This document shows positions 55,447 through 64,000 of a DNA stretch of 64,000 bases, in pieces; within the stretch, counting starts at the first letter, position 1, and the number at the start of each line of letters is the position of its first letter. Source of the stretch: Aurelia coerulea (lineage: Eukaryota; Cnidaria; Scyphozoa; Semaeostomeae; Ulmaridae); assembly GCA_039566865.1 (NCBI GenBank), contig CM076944.1, positions 15,770,501-15,834,500 of the forward strand, written 5' to 3'. The position numbers and the translations under genes are program-made. Under the pieces are notes generated by a model. That model was not told the origin of the DNA and did no database searches. It was given only the letters and a program-made list of their open reading frames with translations.

Positions 55447-56533
55447 TTGGTCAGTACATGTAAAGAAAGTCTCAAAAACAAAAGTAAAAATCCTGGTCAT
55501 ATCTAAAACCTATAAAAAGAATAAGACACTAAATACATTTTAAATAGCGAAATGTAAAAAGTACAGGCCACTACATCAACGGCGTATGTGGGATTGGGAT
55601 CCAATAAAAAAGAATGCTTGCGATGGTGTGAACAACACAACACGAAAAAAGAAATGAATATCTACAACTGATGATGAAGAATATACAATAAAACCCCAAC
55701 AAAAGAAATTGCGGCTTAACTCTTTCCGCCTCTGCGTCTCAATCGGTCCCTACATCAAAAATAAGACCAAAATATGAAAGTCACAAAATCAGCTCCAAAT
55801 TCGGCACAAAACTGCATTTCAATTCTGGCAACAATTCTTAAAAATTTTGTCACAAAAGTGGCACAAGTGCACAGTGATCCACTGAAGCAATGGGGCATTT
55901 AGAGCAAAACCACTCTCCCTATTTAAGGATCGGAAGCACATTAGTGTTCTGGAATTTTCAAAAACGTTAACTTATACATGAAAGAATAGGAGTATTTCTA
56001 AATTTTTACCGAGGACCGATTTTTATCGATTTTTGTAACCCTCCATTCTGCCTATCAAGGCCAATTTGACAGATGAGATGCAGTGTTTGCTTGATAAAGA
56101 TTTGTTCTACAAAACACTTTTCAACACAAGGGAAACTATTAAAATGATTTTCAATAGAACTGTTTTCTTGGTTTAACAGCATTGCACAATTGTACTGCGA
56201 GGCTGAAAGTTATTTCAACTTTTAGATTCTAGATCATATCATAGACCATTATTGAAATATATTAGATTCCTTATGATTCTTTGTCGTTTTAAGTTTTATT
56301 TTCAAAAGTTTTCTTGATCATGAATAATTCAATGAAAGAAGAATATGCAGCTTCAAGGCACTTGAAATTAATGCAGAACATATACCTTCCCTCGCCTTAA
56401 AAGTATCTCTAAAAAATCAAAGGTATTCAGGAATTCCTGTAACAAGAAATGGCGCGAAAATAATCTTGGCTCCAGTCTCCAAAAATAGAAAATATTTCAG
56501 GACTTTGTGAATTCATGGCTAAATATGTTGGTC
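55447..56533. other. Intron or upstream sequence, no exon found
   Basis: AT-rich; I looked for the preceding exon of the PWWP gene on the minus strand and saw no convincing candidate. Confidence 0.4.
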
Positions 56534-57130
56534 TTCAACTTAAATGCACATACCTTGCATTTCGAAATCGATCCCCAAACACCGGAGATATGAGTTCACA
56601 AGGTCAAAATTTGGAGTGCACCTGAACCAGAGGTTTTGAGAAATGGCCTAGCCATAATTTGACAATAAACAGGCATTTTGCAAACGAATTTTTGGACTTT
56701 GACCTTTACTTTTTATTTTTGAAAATATTTATACCTTGAATTACTTCAATTGTTCTTGAAATGATTTTTCTTTTGAGGAAACGGTCCTTGCATTGCATTC
56801 GATCCCCAAGTGTTTTGTATTATAGAAGAGGAAATGGAGCACATGCACGCTTATTTTGGAGATGTGGCACGACTTTATCACTCTTACCACATTTTTACTA
56901 TATTTGTTTAATGAGGGGCATGTCCATGCATCTATCATTCTATTCAAAAGCAAAACACAGAAACTTAAAGTCTAAAGGTACTTTGGAAAATGTCCACGAT
57001 ACAAATCATGACTAGGCCCTTTTTCAAAACCTCTGGCTTTGGGTGCACTGCAAATTTCGACTTTGCGAGCCTGTATCTACGGTGTTTGGTGGACGATTTC
57101 AAAATGCAAGGTACGTGCATCTAAGTTGAA
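56534..57130. mobile_element. 597-bp MITE with long inverted ends
   Basis: Left TTCAACTTAAATGCACATAC and right (reverse complement) TTCAACTTAGATGCACGTAC begin an inverted repeat of about 125 bp through CCAAACACCG and CCAGAGGTTTTGA. No transposase and no clear target duplication. Confidence 0.75.
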
Positions 57131-57190
57131 CATTGATAAATTTAGCTGTGAAGTCGGGGAGCAATGATAACTTGGTTCCTATTTCCAGTC

Positions 57191-57221
57191 AAAAGGGGGT
57201 ACTTTTTTCTGAGACACCCGG
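57191..57221. mobile_element. Solo end of a CCGGGTGTCTC-type DNA element
   Basis: GGGGTACTTTTTTCTGAGAC followed by ACCCGGTA matches the right ends of the TA-flanked MITEs (GACTCACCCGG-TA pattern). I found no matching left end upstream, so the partner is deleted or was left behind in a rearrangement. Confidence 0.5.
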
Positions 57222-57544
57222 TACATCAAATTACAAAAAAGAACGAGAACAGCACAGGCGTCTCAGAAAGAAGAACTCCCTCGACCTTACAGCAGTTGCT
57301 CGACTCTCAAACGAGCACAGATAGATGAAACACCTAATGATACTGCGAGAATTATGTAGTATATCAGATCTGCTATTCGTGATACAAATGGGAGCACTTC
57401 TTCACAAGACACCCGCTACAAATACCACAAATAAAACGAAAATGTTCCAGCTGTTTAAATGACAAGGAGATTTTGTAAACAAGAACCCCCATTCAATTGG
57501 TAAATAATATTTTTCAGCCGATTTGTTGTTATCAATAAAGAGAG
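57222..57544. other. Unassigned, with protein-like fragments
   Basis: Plus-strand stretches such as KKEREQHRRLRKKNSLDL and RAQIDETPNDTARI look protein-like but are broken by stops and frame changes. I cannot place them. Confidence 0.3.
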
Positions 57545-58369
57545 GTCCAAGGACGGATCCTTGGGGAACACCAAGCTGAATATGTTAATAGTTACTGAAA
57601 GCTCCATTGATTTTTACTCTTTGTCGCTGATTTTTCAGATAACTATGGACAAGCAATAAAGCATCACAGCTAAAGCCATATGCATGTAACTTAGCAATCA
57701 GTAAGTCATGACGAATACAATCAAAGGCCTTTGAAAGGTCCATGAAGATAGCTCCAACTTTCCCACCATTGTCGAGGCACGTTCTCCATTTTTCGATTGC
57801 CCACAGCAATGCATGTTGAGTATTGTAGCCCTTGCAAAAACTACAAAGCAGAGATGATAAATACTGAGACATATGTGCAGAAATGTGAGCACCCATAAAC
57901 CTTTCCAATACCTTTGACACTGTAGGGAGAACACTAATAGGTCTGTAATTACCCTTGAAGGTTTTGACCCCATTTTTAAAGACAGAAGATACATCGGCTA
58001 ATTTCAATTCAACCGGAAAGGAAGAATGTTCTACTGAGTTATTGAATATGACTTGCAAAGGTGTACAAACTAGTTCTAACTCAGATTTTAACAACTTTGG
58101 AGGGATGCTCTTGAAATTGGTTGCTTTAGAGGGGTTTAGTCAACTAATTCAATTTTAGATATTTTCAATTGAAACCTTTTCAAATGAGAAAGAACCAATG
58201 CTCTCATAGAGGGAACGAATTTTTGAATACTTGGGTGCCTCAAAAATTTAAACAATATTTGATCGATAGGATAACTAACACCTTTAGAATCAAGAATAAT
58301 ATTTTCGTTTTCGACAATTCCAAGAGAATCGGTGATTGTGACAAAAAAGTTATTAAACGTTTCAGCCAT
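57545..58369 (-). pseudogene. CR1-like RT, N-terminal part
   Basis: From 58369: MAETFNNFFVTITDSLGIVE, a frameshift near 58135, LNPSKATNFKSIPPKLLKSE (in place of the usual PG-D), LADVSSVFKNG, GNYRPISVLPTVSKVLERF, GYNTQHALLWAIE, motif A FMDLSKAFDCIRHD, QRQRVKINGAFSN, a stop at 57587, then LGVPQGSVLGP (motif B). It ends soon after LFI. It resembles the RT at 17258-18244 in the overlap (QRVKINGxFS). Motif C and the C-terminus are missing. Confidence 0.75.
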
Positions 58370-58431
58370 GGATAAATAGTAGGGATGCGAAACGCAATGG
58401 TTTTGCGCGAGCGAGCATAAATACAGCCTCG

Positions 58432-58693
58432 TTTTAATGATGCAATTAGCAACCGATGTGAAGTTGGAAAAGCATTTGCAGCTAAAGTGAAGACAATAAG
58501 ATCTATGTCTAATCTCCCAAAAGACATGCTAGAAGAGATATACTTCAGAACAGTCATTCCAGTAGTGCTATACATCATTGTTGTATGGGGAAATTGTTCC
58601 ATAGGAGCTATGACTGGAATTGAAAGAATCCACAGAACTGCAGCTAGAGTAATTCATAAACTTGACACAAATACAACATCAGACCAAGTGTAA
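58432..58693 (+). pseudogene. CR1-like RT thumb fragment
   Basis: The plus-strand fragment CEVGKAFAAKVKTIRSM, LPKDMLEEIYFRTVIPVVLY and VVWGNCS, then IERIHRTAARVIHKL, is the post-motif C thumb of CR1-like RTs. It stands head-to-head with the minus-strand RT fragment and fused to a copia-type fragment downstream, so this is a rearranged scrap. Confidence 0.65.
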
Positions 58694-58699
58694 AATGAG

Positions 58700-59711
58700 A
58701 TCAGAATAATTTGTCACCTTCATTGATGATTACTCAAGATACACTCATGTATATTTCATCAAACACAAGTATGAAGTGCTGGATAAGTTCAAAGAATTTG
58801 TCAATTTCACAACAAACGTCACAGGAAAGCAAATGAAAACACTGGTGACAGAAAACCATGTGAAAACATTGCGTTCTGATAATGGCGGTGAATATGGGTC
58901 AAAGATATTTGATGCTTACATGAAAGAGAAAAGGATTGTACACCAAACCACAGTTCCATACAACCCAGCTCAAAATGGTGTTTCTGAAAGAATAAGCTGC
59001 ACTATTATTGAAACAGCTCTGTCAATGATGTCACAGTCAAAGATGCCAATGGAATTTTGGGCAGAGGCTGTCAACATTGCTGTATATTTGAGAAATCGAA
59101 GTCCTTCCACATCTCTGAAAGGAATCACACCTATTGAAGCCTTATTTGATCGAAAGCCTGATGTTTCGCATCTGAAAGTATTTGGATGTTTAGCATTTGC
59201 TCACATTCCAAAGCAGCAGCGCAAGAAGTTTGAAGAAAAGTCTCGTAAAGCAGTATTTGTTGGCTATCCAGATGGAACGAAAGGTTACAAGTTGTATGAT
59301 GTGAAGTCTCGTCGTTTTATTCGTAGCAGAGACGTTATATTTGCAGCGAAAGAGTTTCATGATTTTGATAATGGACAATCATTGAAATTGGATCCAATTT
59401 ATGATGCTCCAAATGTACCAGATGTAATTGCTGAAGAAGATCAAATTGCCGAAGAAGATAAAGAAAATGTTGATCCAGCTGAGCCAGAAATTGATGAACC
59501 TGCTGTACCTGATAATCAGCCAGTGGGAGTTACGTGTGAAGATAACTTTATCAGAAAAGTCAAACATTTGCCTCCACGAGGACAACGCAAACCTCCAGTT
59601 AAATTTACTGAGGAAGGGAGTTATAAAGTTGTATATGCTCTTAGTGCTGTTAGTTATGCTGCTAGATGTAATGCACATTGCGTTGCATTAAGATATTTGC
59701 CCTCAAAATGA
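58700..59711 (+). pseudogene. Ty1/copia-type integrase fragment
   Basis: The readable frame (from about 58710, ending at TGA 59709) gives FIDDYSRYTHVYFIKHKYE (first catalytic Asp), LRSDNGGEYGSKIF (second Asp), YNPAQNGVSERIS with CTIIE (third acidic residue), NRSPSTSLKGITPIEALF, LKVFGCLAFAHIP, KAVFVGYPDGTKGYKLYD and SRDVIF, then a long acidic linker. This is the integrase core and C-terminal part of a copia-type polyprotein, which inserts element cDNA into chromosomes. It stops before the RT; protease, gag, RT-RNase H and LTRs are absent. The frame itself has no stops for about 1 kb. Confidence 0.8.
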
Positions 59712-62154
59712 GTTACTTGAACAGAAAGGAATATGAACAGTATATACTGAAGTATTGAGGAGATTAATTGACTCACGGATCATCAAGTGAGAGTGTTAAG
59801 AACTCATTATTATTATGTTAGATGATGACCACTGTTACTGTTATAGACCTCTGCGTAGGAGCATCGAACGATCCTAGCGTGCTCGTGTTTCTTAGAGTTG
59901 TTGTTGCATTATTCACTTTGGCTGCTATGTTCGTTCAGATTTAGATGGCCTACTTCTTGTGTTCGTCTAGCTTCATATTTTAACAGCAAAAAGGTAACAT
60001 GTGGCAAACATACTGATTGAAACAGACTCTTTAAAGCTGCAACAATTATGTAATGATAGGGAAAATTTGAACTTATACATCAGTTGGCTGAAAATTTCTG
60101 ACGCTAATGCCTTACAAACTATATGTGCACATTGGTGTTAGGGTCACAAACAGTATGTTGTTGCAAGGATAGAATACTTCTTCAAGAGGCCTGCAGTCAT
60201 TACGGATTCTGTTTTGTTGTATGCACCTACTGTATAATATACTGTACCTTTCACTTTACCAGATTAGAGCTTCAAAATGAATGATTTGATCTGGTAAATC
60301 CATGGATATGTAAAGTCTAAACAATAAACATTAAATTTGATTTGAAACTATACCAGAAAGAATCATTCATCCAGATCTCATTTTTATGATATGTAGTACA
60401 AGACATGCAGTCAAAGAGAGAAAACACATTTGGACTTAACTGGCTGATAGGATCAAACAACAAACAATGATACAGCATCTTTGCAACATATATCCACAGT
60501 TTTTAAAAGATTCACATGTAGTGCATACAAAATCCAATTTTAAATCATACAGTGCTTACAATATACTGCAGCCTTTTGAAGTGAAATGTCCTAATTACAA
60601 CTTAATTACACACTTCTATTACTATTTTAGCTTCAAAAGTGAAAGGAACAAATGTGCATGGAATGGATTCCTGGATTGACAAAATCAAACAGAAAATCTA
60701 CATGTCAGAATCAAACATTTATGTCATCAAACATCTATTTACCTTATTTACTTTTTAATGCGTATTCAGACAAGTATGTTATGTTATGGAACTCATCTGG
60801 CAAGTTCTTTATAGTTAAACGGGGCTCCGTCATTAAACTGTAAACAAATCTGTAAACACCGCATGTGGCCATTGTTCTCCATCGTTTTCTGAAGTTTGTT
60901 TGGTGGCTGCGCCCAAGCCACCAAAGAATGCTCATTAAAAATCCATTTATACCCAAGCAATTGTAAAAGACATGAATGATTGGTTTTTTCCTCTGTAACA
61001 TACAAAGATTTATCTTCAAAATGATGCTTTCATTTGGAAAAACAGGTAAACATCTGATTGATATTGCCCATAAAAAAACTTCAAAATCACCGTTTCGACC
61101 AACATTTGGAGACGGAGCTCCTTTAAGTAAGCCAGTATACACAGTAATTGGTTACATGTTAGTACTGTACTGTGTATTATTTCAGAGTGTTGAAAGAAGA
61201 TGGAAATTGCAGCAAGTAGATATTATTTCTTCCTTTGTTTTGTTTCTCTCTTGAAGCTGCATGTCCAATTCAGATATTTTCTTCCTATCAAATCAAGTTT
61301 TAATGCCAAAAATACCATGGACATGAAATAATGGATTCCTACTAAACATTGCACCAAAAAGAGTATACCAATACTGCAAAAGGTGTTCCAGTCCCAAATT
61401 TTCAATTTCAAAAAGATCTTGAAACAAATAGTGACAATTTAGTGTCTTGTTTCACAGAATCTTTTGCTATTTGTTTTGGTTCTGATTCAACAGCAAGAGA
61501 GTCTACATTATGTCACAAGCACTAATAAGGCATCATGTACGCTTTTTGAAGGAGTGGGGTGCCCGTCGGCCGTGGCTTCCCTAGTCACCTGGTCAGTTTT
61601 TGTTTTTGTTTTGTTCTTGCTTCGGTATCAATATCGGGTTGTTCTTGAATCTGTCTCACCGAATGGCAGCTAAAAGTAATGATGGTGCAAGATTACGCAT
61701 GTGAAATTTCAAAATGATTCTAGTGCGGCATATTTTTTCTTTTTCTTTCACTTTGATATATATGTTCTTTTTGCCTGGCATTTGATGTGATAGAGACAGT
61801 ATTGGTAGATTGATTTGCATTTGCCAAGCAGGGGCAAATTTTGTGAAGCAAGGGATAGAGATCTTATCGGGGGGGCGGAGCGATTCGCCAACCTGGTGAA
61901 TGGATTTCGCGCATTTTGTGCAGTCAATCATAATGCTCCTCCTTCCTTGTTTGTTTTGATTTGATCGGGTGCACTCGGGGGTGAGGGGTCTGTTCTTCTG
62001 GGGGGCGGGTCGTTTTGTTTTCTTGTGGTCCTAGGTCTTTTGTTTCACAGAATTTGCCCTTGCTCATTTGCCACCATCTTTGTGTGGTATTGCTAAAAAT
62101 GGTGTATGACTAATTCCATTTGGTTAACATTTCCCGAAAACCTGTCAAATGATA
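59712..62154. other. Long stretch without a recognised gene
   Basis: AT-rich to 61540, then GC-richer. CTTTACCAGATTAGAGC pairs with ATCTGGTAA near 60255-60297 as a small hairpin. A 132-residue minus-strand frame at 61142-60744 matches nothing I know. Possible upstream exons of the PWWP gene were not found. Confidence 0.4.
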
Positions 62155-63471
62155 GGGTAAGACGGGGTAACGTGAACTACGGGGTTAAGTGAACTACTCA
62201 GAACATTCGCGCTTCTTTCCAAAAGTAAACATGCAATGATAAAACATGATTTATGTCCAATGCTTTGTTACATGTGCTCACAGAAAATGAAAACATTTCC
62301 ACAAAATAGTCCTTCCAGTTGTTGCAAAAAATCGGTTTACCCAAGGCAGTAAAAACAACCTCGGGAAATTATGGTTGTTAGGTCTGGGCCCCTATCTTTG
62401 GTCTTAATTTTTGACCCCAAGACGAAATTCATTTCCATAATTGTTTTGATCCATTTGAAGCACATACCATGTGTTTACTCTTTCCAAAAGGAAAGGGCCA
62501 AGAAAGACGTTTTTGTCAGCTAACATAATATTGTAAAAGATCTACCTTTCAGTCGATATTCTGCTTCCACCGGGGTAAAGTGAAATACCCACGATTTTTC
62601 ATTTTCTCATGTGAACACGAAGTCGGATGAAGAAGACCTTTTTAATCTCATTTGCTTCATAATTCTGCCTTCAGAAAATCATGATTTGCAGGAAAATTTT
62701 TCGCTCTGATGACACAGAAATATATTCTCATACCAGCTCCCTGAAAAACCTCTACAAATTTGACAGCCTAATTTTGACCTTCATTCAAAAAGGCGGTTAC
62801 TGATCCAAGAATTTTATGGGGATTTCATGAAACAAGTATAACTATCGACATGGAAAGGATAAATTGCCATCACTGCGAAACTATAATATTGATATTTGTT
62901 ACAGATTTATAACTATTTTTTGTTGTATTTCTGGGCGGAGGTTTCAGGGCAAAGTGAACTTCTTTGAAGATGGTGTTTCTCTTTGCGGTTATTTGGAATT
63001 TATATGCAATATAGTATCTTCCAAGTATATTCCCATTATTGTTCATCGAATTGAGTTCAGGTCTCGCAATCTGACTCGCATTTGTGACTTTGACAATAAT
63101 TTTTGGTCAATATTTGACCTGCAAAGATCGTTCTCAACATTAGGTCACCATTTAATTTTTTTCGATACCACTCTTGTCAAAGTTTTGGGTTTGTTTCGTG
63201 TTGGCATGCAAAGAACTCCTCAGAGTTGCAAAATAAATCATGTTTTCGGGTATTACCAGCATCATTTTGGTTTTATCAAACAATTGCTAAGTAGTTCACT
63301 TTACCCCGACCTGGGGTAAAGTGAACTAGGCAGAGCGGTCGCCAAAGAAAGCTCTTTTGTGAGACAATGGAAAAAGAATTGAAAAATATTTTTGCTGGAA
63401 AAACTGACCCAAAAAGACAATGTCAAAACAATGTTAAAAAGTTTGCCCTCAGCTACTGTCTCTTTAAGGTA
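62155..63471. mobile_element. GGGTAAGACG-ended element, copy 2 (truncated)
   Basis: It starts GGGTAAGACGGGGTAACGTG after TA (62153-62154) and matches copy 1 (42198-43558) in reverse orientation. Similarity ends at about 63471, so the far tip is lost. The GGGGTAAAGTGAACT word recurs near 62165, 62182, 62575, 63292 and 63313. A 151-codon frame at 62864-63319 has a related but broken translation in copy 1, so an ancient coding origin cannot be excluded. Confidence 0.75.
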
Positions 63472-64000
63472 ACTCTGCTTTCCGCTCTAGTGCACAGCGA
63501 AATGCCGTTTCTCAAAACCACTCTCCTCAGAAAACAGTTCATTTCTCCAATATTATTCGGCCTATCGAAAAGCGGTAAAAAGGATGTTGTTCTGTATAAT
63601 CTGGGCAATCGAAAGATGTATAAATCGCAATGTTTCCGTCAACCCTGGTTTCGCAAATCCTAGTTCAAATCCTTCTGCTAATTTCAGGAAAGTGGATTTA
63701 TCTCCAAAACTACTCGAAAAATGTTCTATTTTTTTTCGTTTCATCTTTAGCTAGGTTGTTGATCTACAACTTTGCCTAGTCTGATTGAAAAAGCTAGGCT
63801 AGATTTCCTGCAATCGAATTTCGTATTTCTGTTTACTTTTCGACAGCAAAATGGAGAAACCTTGGTCAACAGATTGCCATGCTATGAAGCACGCTTGCTA
63901 AAGCTCAGGCTTGAAATAAATTTCAGAAGTTTTTCCATTGGAAAACAAATGAACGTCATCTTTTGGGAATACCATACGCAGGTCTCAAAAGAAATCCTTA
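63472..64000. other. No feature seen
   Basis: AT-rich sequence to the window end; nothing recognised. Confidence 0.4.

Noticed and set aside
60744..61142. 132-residue minus-strand open frame
   Set aside because: No recognisable motif, overlapping frames on both strands, composition typical of chance.
1..64000. tRNA or rRNA genes
   Set aside because: I scanned for B-box-like GGTTCGAATCC words and rRNA-like blocks and saw none; a covariance search would be needed to be sure.

Overview
This window is animal (metazoan) nuclear DNA, most likely from a marine invertebrate; I lean towards a cnidarian because of the mix of Penelope-like, Dong/R4-like, PHD-CR1-like and RTE-like elements, but I cannot prove this. 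It is AT-rich, has spliced exons with GT/AG borders, and has no operons, ribosome binding sites or CRISPR arrays. Almost everything visible is mobile DNA in various stages of decay.

The one host gene I can support runs on the minus strand. Four exons (55443-55172, 24782-24667, 24385-24331, 23987-23940) join in compatible phases and encode the C-terminal end of a PWWP-domain protein resembling MBD5/MBD6. The first two exons are separated by a 30.4 kb intron (24783-55171). The middle of the window is therefore one intron filled with transposons. Upstream exons should lie beyond 55.4 kb but I did not find them; the gene ends near 23.8 kb.

Layout. 0.3-6.8 kb: a Penelope-like element (PLE-1) split by four DNA-transposon insertions, three with TA duplications and one with a perfect 9-bp duplication. 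7.8-8.2 kb: a Harbinger-like MITE. 9.0-14.4 kb: two truncated Dong/R4-type retrotransposons embedded in TAA microsatellites on either side of a young palindromic Penelope-like element (PLE-2) with RT and GIY-YIG domains. 14.6-16.8 kb: an element with 390-bp inverted ends. 17.3-18.4 kb: a truncated jockey/CR1-like RT. 18.7-22.0 kb: a foldback-like element whose inverted ends are arrays of a 160-bp tandem repeat. 23.8-24.8 kb: the last three host exons. 24.8-55.2 kb (intron): a pair of 0.6-kb inverted repeats 12 kb apart, two RTE-like retrotransposons (one carrying two nested DNA elements), a hAT element with an 8-bp duplication, a second member of the 9-bp-duplication family, a PLE fragment hit by a GGGTAAGACG-ended element, two heptamer-based minisatellites, and a CR1-like element split by a nearly complete CR1-like element of opposite orientation. 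55.4-64 kb: a MITE, fragments of CR1-like and copia-type elements, and a second GGGTAAGACG element.

How it works together: no pathway is encoded. The DNA elements give clean insertion boundaries, and removing several of them in silico makes the interrupted retroelement reading frame contiguous, so the window records a relative order of transposition events.
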